Shown one piece after another: positions 23,962 through 33,867 of a stretch of DNA of 64,000 nt. Made by a program: the position numbers and the translations under genes. The DNA is from Galeopsis tetrahit. Lineage: Eukaryota; Streptophyta; Magnoliopsida; Lamiales; Lamiaceae. The notes under the pieces were generated by a model. It saw nothing but the letters and a program-made list of their open reading frames with translations. It did no database searches and was not told the origin of the DNA. Position 1 is the first letter of the stretch. Each line of letters starts with the position of its first letter. Location of the stretch: the NCBI GenBank assembly GCA_963675135.1, contig OY776129.1, forward strand, positions 48,434,141-48,498,140, in the 5' to 3' direction.

Positions 23962-24971
23962 ATGGAGTTTCAGAGCACTATTCTACTAATAACAGCCTCT
24001 TTCGGCATCCTCACTCTCTCCAAATTCCTCCTCAAAATCATTACATCAATATGGCTCTTCTTCTTCCGACCCGGGAAAGACCTCAAACAATACGGCTCAT
24101 GGGCTCTTCTCACCGGTTCCACCGACGGCATTGGAAAAGCTCTTGCATTCGAAATGGCGTCCAAGGGTCTCAACCTCGTACTCGTAGGCAGAAGCCCTTC
24201 TAAACTAGAGGCCACATCCAGCGAAATCAAGCACAAAAACAGAGGGGTTTCGATTAAAACTGTAGTTATCGACTTTTCGATCTGTAAAGGGGAAGAGATT
24301 GCGAGAATCGTAGAGGAGGAAACGAGGGGTTTGGATGTTGGAATTGTGATAAACAATGTTGGACTAGCGTACCCTTATGCCCGATTCTTTGAGGAGGTTG
24401 ATTTGGGGCTGATGCAGAGTGTTGTGGACGTGAATGTGGGGGGCACGTGGGTTGCTCGGGGGGTGATTTCGAGAATGTTGGAGAAGAAGAAAGGCGTGAT
24501 TGTTAACGTTGGATCGGGTTCATCGGGTACTGCTGTTCCGTCTCTATACAGTTTATGCTGCTACTAAAGCGTAAGTTTTTTAATTTCCTCTTCTTCTTTA
24601 CATTTTATTCTTGATAATTAATTCCTTCGAATTTGTATTGAATGTGTTGGGTGACTTGGGTCTTACGGTACTCTCCTTGAGCTGCTTCTACGGGCTCAAG
24701 TTACCTGAATATCGGATTGAATCTAAACACAATGGACTCAAAATGATTTAGTCTGGTGTGGATCAAAATATCCATGTTCGAATCTTAATATCCTTCGTCG
24801 AATTGGGTTTGAGTTCGATTCATTGTACCTGTAAAACAAAATACAACAGGGAAGCACTCGACGCTCAAAATTACACATCCAATGCCATTAAATTAATTTT
24901 ACATGTGCCTTTGAATTGATTAGGGCCCATTTAGCATTTGGGTGTCTGTGCCACATATAAATTACTTAGTA

Positions 24972-25252
24972 CTATCTCCGTCCTGAAATTACTTGCATAG
25001 TTTGACTCACACCGTTGTTTAAGAAAAGTGGATTTGGTTGATGATGTAAGATAAAAGAGGGATATTTTAGATAATTGGATGATGTGTAAAGTGAAATGTA
25101 TAGAAAAAATGAGTGGCAAATTTGAAAATTAAATGATGTTGTGAGGTTATTAATTTTGTGTAATATTTTCATATTAAGAGTGTGCAAATAATTTTGGGAC
25201 GTCACAATAAGAAAAGTGTACAAGTAATCACGGGACGGAGTCACCGATGGAG
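24972..25252. mobile_element. Stowaway-like MITE, family 2, in reductase intron 1
   Basis: The left end CTATCTCCGTCCTGAAATTA and the right end ACGGGACGGAGTCACCGATGGAG lie between TA dinucleotides. It matches 56895-57189 in reverse orientation, sharing TTACTTGCA, AAGTGGATTTG, GATGATGTGTAAAGTG and GTGCAAATAATTTTGGGA-type words. It is 281 bp. Confidence 0.8.
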
Positions 25253-26144
25253 TAATTATTAGTAATAAAAAGCACTGACTTTAGGAGATGAGGGACTTTT
25301 CCTCATCATAGTCGATTTTCAATGTGATGAAGGTAAGATTTTTCACTGTGTCTGTGTTTAGTGGAATTAACTATTAAAACGTGCTTTGATTTGTTATCAA
25401 CTGTTCAGGTATGTGGCAATGCTGTCTAAAAGCATGAGTTTGGAGTATAAACAGCATGGAATTCTTGTGCAATGCCAGGTTTGTGAATATCGACCTTTTT
25501 TCTTTCTTTTTAAAAAAAAAGATAAAGCTTTAAATTTTGTTTTTTTTTAAAGTTTGAATAATGTGATTCGGTCCTCCTTCCTAACAGAAATGACTAGGTA
25601 ACACTTTAGTTAATTTGAATCAAATTAATTTCTTAAACTTTATGACACACTAATTAAGAATAATGTGTAATGAGTAGGGAGTAATTTTGTAATTTTTTTT
25701 TAATAAAATAAATAAAATTATTTAATTGAATATAAAAGTAATGATATTTTATGTAAATATGTAAATTTTGAGTGAGTGAAGTTATTGAAGGAATTTTCTT
25801 TTTGAAATTTGCAAATGGGAAGAACGAATAAGAAAAGTGTAAAAAACAATTGTACATAAAAAGTAACGGATTATTTTTAAAATAAAAGTAGTCCTGGTCA
25901 TCTAGTTGAGGATGTAACTAAATAAATACAACCGGAATATGTATTTGAAACGCAGAAGCATAACTACTGCTATGTACTCCCAGTCCCAGGTGCGTAGCAT
26001 TTATGTGATGTTAGGTTTGTCCGTTTGTGAATATTAATGTATAGTATCATGGTTAAACAATTATAGTATATTTATTTCTTATGCAAAAATGGGCGTAAGT
26101 AAACTGACTCGATTTTCCTCAAATTGGTAATATATACTATTATA

Positions 26145-26419
26145 CTCCCTCCGTCCCCCGCTATAAGTTTCCCCTTTCTTTTGGTTGTTTTGATTAAAAA
26201 ATATGATTAAATAATAGATGTAGTACAAGTGATGTGATGGTGAGAGAGAAAATAATAGATGAGTGTGAGATGAAGTATGATAAAATAATAGATAAAGTGT
26301 AAGTGATGTGATTGAGAGAGAGAAAATCATATGCCAAAAATAGAAAAAAATGAAATGGAAAACTTATTGTGGGACATTCATAAAAGGAAAGTGAGAAATT
26401 TATAGGGAGACGGAGGGAG
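26145..26419. mobile_element. Stowaway-like MITE, family 1, in reductase intron 2
   Basis: The ends CTCCCTCCGTCCCCCGCTAT and ATAGGGAGACGGAGGGAG lie between TA dinucleotides (26143-26144 and 26420-26421). It is 275 bp, the same family and orientation as 17669-17937. Confidence 0.85.
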
Positions 26420-27507
26420 TAGTATATAATTGTGAAATTTTATAACAAAAAGAAATCTAATAGAAGACATATTGAGAAAATTACATTGAATAGAAAATTA
26501 CATGATTAAAATGATTATCATCCCTCCTTTTATCTGTAGAAAAGTTTACAATATGAAAGTTACAACTACTAAAATAGAAGTTATAACTAAAACAACTCCT
26601 TTAAGTCTCTAACTAATATTATCATTTGTTTATTTTTTGTTATTTTTCACCGCGCAGCCTTTATTCGAGTTTTTTTTTTTTTTTTAGTATTGAATTTTGA
26701 TTCTAGCGAGCACATCTTTTCATTTTTTCAATTGTAATTAATGCTCTGAGCACAACTCATCTTTTAAATTGTTCAAATTTCATCGTTTATATTTTTTGAC
26801 ATTATTTTTACAATTTTAAATTTTCTGATTTTATTGAATTAGAGGTACATATTTATTACTTGAAAAATTGAAGAGAAAAATAAAAGGAAAAAAGTTGACG
26901 AAAATCCATCCCACTATCAATTTCTAACTTCCATATCCTTGATCTTTATAGATGTTGGGCCAAACTTTTGGACTTTATATATAGTTGCAGACTTGCAGTT
27001 TGGGAAATATATTTTGGGTGGTAAAATAATCATCAAATACATTCAATTGTTTTTTTTAATGATATTAATGGTTAGAGAGAGATTTATGTGCAATATTGAC
27101 ACTTCTAAGGAATGAGCAAGAAAATTTACGACTCTTTCACAGTTTGATTTAAATTTTCAAAAATAAATTACACAAGGTAAATAGAAAAATGTGTCGCATG
27201 CTTATTTTTATAGTAACACGTTGTGATATTAATACGGCAGGTTCCACTGCTCGTAGCAACAAAGATGACGTCGATAAAGAAATCATCATTGTTTATACCG
27301 TCGGCTGAGAAATATAGCAAAGCAAGTATGAGATGGATTGGTCACAAACATCAGATTTGCATACCCTACTGGCCTCATGCGTTTGAAGCTTACTTAATTT
27401 CAATAATTCCGGACCCGCTTCTTGATTGGTGCCTCTTGAGTTATTTTCAGGGGATGCGCAAACGAGGGAAGCTTCGAGAACAAATTCGTTCAACTAAGAC
27501 AAACTAA

Positions 27508-28447
27508 TTTTTTATTTTTTATTTCAGACATTAATAATATGTCATTTTAGCTTTTTATTTCTACGGGAAAATATTATGTTGAGTTTTCTATTGTCTTAAC
27601 AAGATGTCTTGTAACAAGTTCTGAATAAATCATACAAGTATTTCAAAGTTTATAAATTCTACTCCAGTATTTTGGTTTTTAATTTTTTTATCATAGTATA
27701 ATACACACTTCATAACTTATATATGCCGTGAACTTGAATCGTTAATAAATAAATGTTGGATATTTTTAAAGTACCAACTCTAAGTATACAAAATTGACAT
27801 AAATAAATAAATGTAAATGTAAAAAATGAAATTTATAGAAAGTCTTCGGCTCTTTTCATTTGACAGCTTTCCTCCGTTAGTAGTTTTTCAAAACAAGCAG
27901 ACTTTCTGAATCAACAACGATCAGAATGCATGAACACAAACAACAACCAAAAGTAGGCAAAGTCGAGTTAAGGTTAGATTTTTGTCCGTAAAACGAACAC
28001 GTCTTGACTAATACTCACATTTTGATGTAACATTTTCAAAGATAAAACAATTTTCGTCTAGTTGATGAGCAACATCACAACGTCAAGAGCTTCAACGAAC
28101 TGAACAAACATGATAAACAAGACTACACTTCATGTCCTCGATGCAAAAATGAAATGAATATTATGTAGCATTTCAGGTGAAAACCTAACAAAATTCAAGT
28201 ATAATTTCTACATAATTTTTTCAAGTGTTGTGTCTCTCTGATGAGAACCACCATACGAAATACGAATAAATCCGTAATCCGCTAGCAAGAAACGGGTTAC
28301 AATTATTCTTGCAAGAAGAGTTGTATTATTTTTTGCTCCTTTCATAAGATAATATATGAGATTTAATTCCTCCACAAAATATGGATAAATCTTAACAAAC
28401 TAACTACCCAATAATGATCTCAAAAAAAAAAAAAAAAAAACTACCCA
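27508..28447. other. Spacer downstream of the reductase-like gene
   Basis: The likely 3' UTR runs for the first 150-200 bases. The rest shows no gene. ACTACCCAATAAT occurs twice around an A18 tract (28399 and 28440), just before the Mutator-like insertion. Confidence 0.4.
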
Positions 28448-28457
28448 ATAATAACTA

Positions 28458-29288
28458 CGGAAATGATATAGAGCCCACCAGTTTTGCCCACCTTTGCCCA
28501 CCGCCTATGTGGCATTACGTCAATAAATTCTTATTTATATTTAATTTAAACTTAATCTAATATCAATATTTTATTTTTTTATCCATATCAATATTTTAAA
28601 AAATCTTTTTTTATATTTAATTTAATATTATCTCTATCAAATTACGCTAACTAACGCCATCAATCTTTTCTCAAATCTTTCCATCACCATTAATTTTTCT
28701 CCACAAAAAAATTAAAGAAAATAAAAAACAATGTCATTGTCATAACAAAAATTAACTAAATGTCAATCAATGAAAGAAATATAAAAATTCAGCAACATGC
28801 AAAAGAAACACAAATAATAAAAATGCAAAAGAAACACAAATAATAAAAAAACTCAGGAAACATAAAAAAATTGATGGTAATGTGTAAGATGCTCCCGTAA
28901 AAGTTGATATTTGTTCATTAGTTCCCTTGCGTACATTGTTCTTCTACTTGTGACCTATTACCAATCATGAAATAGTCGTGTTAGTTAAAAAAAAAGTTAA
29001 AAAAAAAAGCTTACTTCGACTGCAAACACTGCATGTCCTACTGCTCTGTGCCATTAATGGTGATGGAAAGATTTGAGAAAAGATTGATGGCGTTAGTTAG
29101 CGTAATTTTATAGGGATAATATTAAATTAAATATAAAAAAAGATTTTTTAAAATATTGATATAGATAAAAAAATAAAATATTGATATTAGATTAAGTTTA
29201 AATTAAATATAAATAAGAATTTTTTGACGTGGTAATGCGTGGTGGGCAAAACTGGTGGGCACAATTGGTGGGCTCTATATCATTTCCG
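28458..29288. mobile_element. Mutator-like (MULE) non-autonomous element, long TIRs, 10-bp target duplication
   Basis: The ends CGGAAATGATATAGAGCCCA and the inverted CTATATCATTTCCG start inverted arms of about 235 bp. The arms can be followed through TTAATTTAAACTTAATCTAA to CCATCACCATTAA and its inverse TTAATGGTGATGG near 29053. Perfect 10-bp direct repeats ATAATAACTA flank it (28448-28457 and 29289-29298). The centre of about 350 bp has a 22-base duplication ATGCAAAAGAAACACAAATA... and no ORF. Long arms plus a 10-bp duplication are typical of MULEs. Confidence 0.85.
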
Positions 29289-29298
29289 ATAATAACTA

Positions 29299-29824
29299 TT
29301 ATTACATGGTCCAACAATTAATAATAGCGTAAACGGTACTCAAAATAAATGGCCTGCAATTGATAATGGGCTTTCGCTAACTGCTAGCCCGTTACAATCT
29401 TCAACCCGAATCTCGATGGTACACAATTTTAAGTCCACGATCCTCATTCGCGATCACTCTCTTTCAACACAAAACATGCAACCTATATATAAACATGTTC
29501 CCACATCATGAGAAGTCTTTCATATTAAATACGAGGTATTTATATACATGAATACGATTCATGAAAATTTATTTCTTTTTTCAAATGAGGCATTTAAATC
29601 ATGTGTAACTCTCGGTGATTACACTTATATTTAAAAGTTAATGAATCTAGACACTCAAACGTCTATGTTCGTCATAATTAAAATACAAAATTCAAAACGT
29701 CAATGTATCTAGACATCCCCATACATCTAGATTCATTATAGTTTAAACTTAATTTATTTTATTTGAGTCTTTTCTAGACACTTGATTAGTATGAGTCAAA
29801 CCCATTGAAATCTAAAAAAAAAAA
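29299..29824. other. Intergenic DNA
   Basis: No gene or bounded element recognised. Scattered CTAGACA words occur near 29650-29780. Confidence 0.4.
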
Positions 29825-30855
29825 AGTTAGGGTATATACCCCTCCAGCTTTTTATAATACACTCCCCCTCCATTTTTATTAATTCAATATATATATGAAA
29901 TATCAATTTTACCCTTTAGTAAAATATTATAGATACATACACCCTCTTTATAACTCTAACCTTAATTTTTCTCATTTTCTTCCTCATTCTTCTCTTTTCC
30001 TTCTTCCCATCCACTGCCGCCACCTGCGTTCCCCTCCGCCCTCCTCCCTCGTTTCTCGTCTAGCGCAGCCCCTCACCGCACCGCCGCCCTCATCTTCTTC
30101 CTTGGTGCCTGCGCCGCCCAGCCCATCACCGCCGCCGTACGCAGTAAGACGTCGCGCGCAGCAAGATGCCCCCGCAACATCTTCTTTTTCTTTTCTTTTT
30201 TTCGTTTTCTGCAACTCTACCCCCCCAATCCGCCGCCCACCCGCTGTGCCCCCTCCCCCCTCTCGTTGGCCGCGCCGCCCATGCGCGTTTCTTCAGGTTT
30301 TTTTTTTGGATAATATTGAGTCGACCAAAAACACTCTCGTCGACAACAATTTGTCGACGAGAGTGTTTTTGGTCGACTCAATATTATCGAAAATTTGGTC
30401 GATAAATCAGAGTCGACCGGATTGTTTTTGGTCGATAAACCATTGTCGACGGGAGAATTTTTGGTTGACTCTTGTTTGTCGAAAATAAGTTTTTGTTTTG
30501 GTTGAATTTTTAAGTTTTTGGTTTAGGGTTTAGGGTTTGTTGTTGAGTTTTGTTACGTTTTGTGGATTAGTGAAAGTTTATTTATAAGTTTTGTTGTTGA
30601 ATTTTTTTTTTAAAATTTTTGTGGATGTAAGAGAAGGTGGTTGTGACCACCGGAGGTGATGGTGGTTGCCGGAGGAGGAGCGACGGCGGCTGGGTTGCAA
30701 AATTAGGGTTAATGCATTAGAGTTAGGATTTTAGAGGGGAGTGTATGTATCTAACCTGATTTAGTAAAAGGGCTAAATTGGTATTTTGCATGAATATTGA
30801 ATTAATAAAAATGAAGGGGAGTGTATTAAACAAAGCTGGAGAGGTACCAAAAAAA
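29825..30855 (+). mobile_element. Hairpin-bearing TIR element, copy A
   Basis: Inverted ends of about 60 bp are ACCCCTCCAGCTTTTTATAA with AATACACTCCCCCTCC and TTTTTATTAATTCAATAT, mirrored at 30785-30850. Inside, in order, are an AT spacer, a very GC-rich pyrimidine-biased block (about 30000-30295, CCGCCGCC words) and a T tract. A perfect 80-bp hairpin (30309-30388) follows, then further TCGA-containing half-units to about 30490, TTTAGGGTTTAGGGTTT (30522-30538) and a GGTGG/GGCGGCTG stretch near 30640-30690. It shares this plan with 33868, 54154 and 55283. The outermost bases are A-rich on both sides, so the borders and target duplication are unclear. Confidence 0.65.
30309..30388. repeat. Perfect 38-bp-arm hairpin (element A)
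   Basis: The arm GATAATATTGAGTCGACCAA continues through AAACACTCTCGTCGACAA. After a CAAT loop comes its exact reverse complement, 38 of 38 pairs. The core TCGACAACAATTTGTCGA is at 30340-30357. Confidence 0.95.
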
Positions 30856-31379
30856 AAAAAAGATGATCCAAACCCAAATTCCATAGTCCAAGATTCACGG
30901 GCCCAAAACCATGCTCGGACTCGACTTACCGGATGCACATGTAAGCTATTGAATTGCTGCTCCATAGTTATTATAATTTGAACTGATCTAACAAATTTCT
31001 ACTTATAAGTAATAAGGAGTTGATGTGAGATAATTTACCACACATCTATCTCAATACATCATTGTTATTTTATTTGATGTTTCAACTACGTTAATTAATT
31101 TGACACCCACTAAAATCTAAATACATACAGTATGATTATCTAGTGAGTAAATAATAATCCTGTGTCATTTATAAACTAATTTCTCCGTCAACAAGTTAAT
31201 AGATGATAAAACACGGTTTGAAAATAGCTTAGTATATAATCCTTGATTTGTAAAAAAATGGCAGCAATCATGATTCATGAAGCAGAAGAAAGAGTTTGAT
31301 CAACAGAAGAGTACAATTACATTCAACATTAATTAATTAATTATTATATTTATATGTACCCTTCTTCCCCTTTCCTTTC
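30856..31379. other. Intergenic DNA and PSBY 3' flank
   Basis: No gene recognised. The last 100-200 bases before 31380 should be the PSBY 3' UTR on the minus strand. Confidence 0.4.
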
Positions 31380-31940
31380 TTATTCCGATCTCATCCTGTT
31401 AATCTGATTCAAAGCAGGTTGCAATATATTATACACCACCCAAGCAATCGCCGGCGTCACCACGAACAGCAACAGCTGCCCCCTGTTATCCGCCGCCGCC
31501 GCTATTTCTCCCGCCGAAGCCTCCAACGGGTGGAACAGCCCGGACGCCGCGAGCCCGCCCAGCCCGAGCCCGATTATCACACTTTTGGTGTTCCTCATCT
31601 TGTTGATCTGATTCAGCGCCGGTTGGAGGATGTTGTAAAGCACCCACACAAGGGCCGGCGTCACCACGAACAGCAATAGCTGCCCCCTGCTGTCGCCGTC
31701 CGCGATTTCCGCCAGTTGCTGGGCCGCGAACGCCGGATTTGCGTTGGCGAGGGTGGAGAAGATGGCGCCGGCGACGGCCGTTGAAGTGAGGGCGGCGGAG
31801 GAGGTCTGTGGAGGGGCGGTGGTTAGGGATTTTGGGAGGTTTTTTAGAGAGAGGAGGGCGGGTTGTTGTTTTGAGGGTTTGAAGGGGTTGAAGCACTTGG
31901 CGTTGAGAATCGCCATTGATGTAGCCATTGCAGCTGCCAT
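31380..31940 (-). CDS. PSBY: Photosystem II protein PsbY precursor, chloroplastic (two PsbY units)
   Basis: A single-exon frame of 186 residues on the minus strand. The N-terminal ~50 residues are Ser/Thr/Ala-rich with few acids, as in a chloroplast transit peptide. A hydrophobic thylakoid-signal-like segment (TSTAVAGAIFSTLANANPAFA) ends in AFA near 73. Two homologous units follow, each ending RGQLLLFVVTPA...W..YNILQPALNQIN.MR, with membrane helices at about 87-105 and 154-172. Between them lies a second signal-like segment (VIIGLGLGGLAASGLFHPLEASA). This is the known layout of plant PsbY, where one precursor is cut into two small thylakoid proteins at the edge of photosystem II near cytochrome b559. 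Several Met codons near the start (residues 1, 5, 9) leave the exact start slightly open. Confidence 0.95.
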   Translation of the reverse strand: MAAAMATSMAILNAKCFNPFKPSKQQPALLSLKNLPKSLTTAPPQTSSAALTSTAVAGAIFSTLANANPAFAAQQLAEIADGDSRGQLLLFVVTPALVWVLYNILQPALNQINKMRNTKSVIIGLGLGGLAASGLFHPLEASAGEIAAAADNRGQLLLFVVTPAIAWVVYNILQPALNQINRMRSE

Positions 31941-32164
31941 TTTCTTTTTCTGTGAGTTTGTTGATTATCAGAAATTGCAGTGAAATTTTGGGATTGAAAT
32001 TGGGGAAGGAGGAAATATGAATGAAGGAAAGAGAGCCAATGGGGAGTGTGTTATCCTGATTTGTGAGATTTGGTCCTCATATTACATGCCCCACCTTCAT
32101 TTCTTATCGCCAACTTTTCTCTTTGTTTGGACTCTTGTACCCACTCTACATAACCTATTCACTG
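31941..32164 (-). promoter_or_regulatory. PSBY 5' UTR and proximal promoter
   Basis: This is the region directly upstream of the PSBY ATG. No TATA box or light-response element could be fixed with confidence. Confidence 0.3.
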
Positions 32165-32375
32165 TTGTTAAACGAATCGAGTTGTTCGTGGATTCGATTC
32201 GTTAGATTTTATATTTCTTTATTTTTCTTTAGACTTAACTCAATACTCATTAATGAAACAAGTCGAACTCATTTTTTTGCTCGTCATGGATCAATGTTAT
32301 TGAAGTGAGCTCGGTTTAATAAAAATTCGAGTCGAACTTGAATTTCAAGTACTCAGCTCAATCGGTTCAAATAAC
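32165..32375. repeat. GAGTCGA-rich dispersed repeat (copy 2, degenerate)
   Basis: It contains TTGTTAAACGAATCGAGTTG, GATTCGATTCGTTAG, AAGTCGAACTC, GTGAGCTCGG, TCGAGTCGAAC and AAGTACTCAGCTCAA. These are the same word set and order as 3705-4205, but more worn. Confidence 0.45.
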
Positions 32376-32610
32376 ACTTGTATATGTAAATACAATATAT
32401 TATCACGGTAAAAGTATATTTTTCTCTCCATATTCAAATGACAATATTATTCGTGTTATTTTCTTGGGTGGTGTTTATTTTAAGTTTTCGTTGTTTTTAA
32501 AATTGATTTTTGAAATTTTGATCAATAGTAATAAATAAATTCTTATATGAAATTGAGTATATGTCATGTAATTGAATTTTAAGTGATTTTGATAAATTTT
32601 CAATTGTCCC

Positions 32611-33459
32611 TGATGCGTCAGGTTTGAACGCTCAACAAATTACCAAATTGCCATTGGGCCACCGGTGGTAATCAACTCGTTACAGTGCTGCCACGTAGCT
32701 CCGTATAACCTGCAAAACACGTCGGAGGGGTCTCCGGCGCGGGGACTCCGACGCTCAAGTCAGAAAACCGGTGACCACCAAAGAAAAGGTGTTCGAAAGA
32801 CAGTCAACCGAAGTTAAAATCGTCCTCCACGATGCAACAATATGCTCAAGTATGTATGCACGCGTGTGAAGTGTGCTCAAGTGTGAATGTCACGTAAAAA
32901 AAAATATAAGAAAGGAGTGCATGGAGTATTTATAGAGGTACTTGGTGGAAGGGATAACCGTCTCCCCCTATTTCTCTATTCAACCCTTGATCCCGAATTT
33001 CTAGGGAGCTGGACGAAATCTCCCTTGATCAGGTCAGCAAGGCCTTGATTCTGGCCCACTTGGCCCAGTCAAACATTATCTTAGTGGGCAACAACCCCAC
33101 GATTTTCTCTACTGGAATTAAGCTTCGATAATTTAGGGGCAAGTCAAGGAGTCCTCTTGGGCCCTGCCTTGATCGGACCCGTTCAACTGGGCTTAGGCCC
33201 GATTTTCTATAAACTTGTTAAGACGTGGGTCTGGACCTGGTTAGGTCCTGGGCCTCTAAGCCCAGGGAAGGTCCCATCCCATAGAATATGGCGCGTAATC
33301 GGGGTATCAATCATCGTGGGCCCTACTTATCATAGTATGGACCTGAATCACATAATTTACACATAATTAAAGGAATAAATTGACGAATAACATATAATAA
33401 TATTATCCGTGTATTTCACTAGTCATTATCTCATAGGATGACACGTTTTGGCCGCATCA
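32611..33459 (-). mobile_element. Solo LTR of a gypsy-type retrotransposon, 5-bp target duplication
   Basis: It runs from TGATGCGTCAGG to GGCCGCATCA (7-bp terminal inverted repeat TGATGCG/CGCATCA) and is flanked by GTCCC on both sides (32606-32610 and 33460-33464). On the minus strand it has a TATA box CTCTATAAATAC (about 32933-32944) and, further along, CTGACTTGAGCGTCGGAG (about 32747-32764). That gives the U3-R-U5 order for transcription leftward. No internal region is present, so this is a product of LTR-LTR recombination. It is 849 bp. Confidence 0.87.
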
Positions 33460-33867
33460 GTCCCGTTAAAATTTTGAGCCACCATATATTGGAAAATAAG
33501 TCAAAATTGTGATTTATATGATCCGATATAATCTGATTTTGACTTGCAATATTTTTTTGCCAGGCATTGGACATGCTATAATGTGTGTTATTTTTTTTTT
33601 TTAAAATATTTTTTTTATTTTTATTGTTGGGCACAATTTGCTCTATTAAATATACCGTCCGCTAAATCGCTAAGTCATTTTTAAGGTATATCCGTATATA
33701 TACTGTATTTTTTAAATACAATTTGGGTGCATAAAGTAATTGCGTGGTGTTAATGGTGCGATATATTTTCCCATTCAAGCATTGTGGGCCAAGTTTTTTA
33801 CTACTTTCTTTCAAGGAATTTTCAACGCATTTTGGGCTTTTCATTTGGGCCTTTTATCTTTATTTGG

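Larger units (their letters stand above)
23962..27507 (+). pseudogene. KCR-like: Very-long-chain 3-ketoacyl-CoA reductase-like (KCR), frameshifted in exon 1
   Basis: Exons are 23962-24570, 25409-25478 and 27241-27507 with GT-AG introns. The chosen ATG has the strong context AACCATGG; an in-frame ATG at 23935 is an alternative. Exon 1 gives an N-terminal hydrophobic anchor (about 4-36) and the NADP(H) motif TGSTDGIGKA (51-60). It also gives NNVG (131-134) and the VNVGSGSSG Ser block, all typical of ER-bound SDRs that perform the first reduction in very-long-chain fatty acid elongation. After TAC at 24547-24549 the frame is off by one. The frame in use hits TAA at 24565-24567, while the catalytic Tyr codon (24554-24556) and Lys codon (24566-24568) of the YAATK motif lie one base over. 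Exons 2 and 3 are clean (GILVQCQ, VPLLVATKM, PYWPHAFEAYL). This is either a young pseudogene or an assembly error. Confidence 0.78.

Noticed and set aside
24541..24570. An alternative splice donor that would restore the reductase frame
   Set aside because: The Tyr-x3-Lys codons lie directly after the shift and before the donor at 24571, so any earlier donor would remove the catalytic motif.
30166..30488. Open frames in the GC-rich block of element A as a protein gene
   Set aside because: The translations are Pro/Ser/Arg low-complexity on both strands, no family is recognised, and the block lies between transposon inverted repeats; GC-rich DNA has few stops.
31419..31983. Plus- and other minus-frame ORFs over PSBY
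   Set aside because: Shadows of the PSBY coding frame; Arg/His-rich translations without a family.
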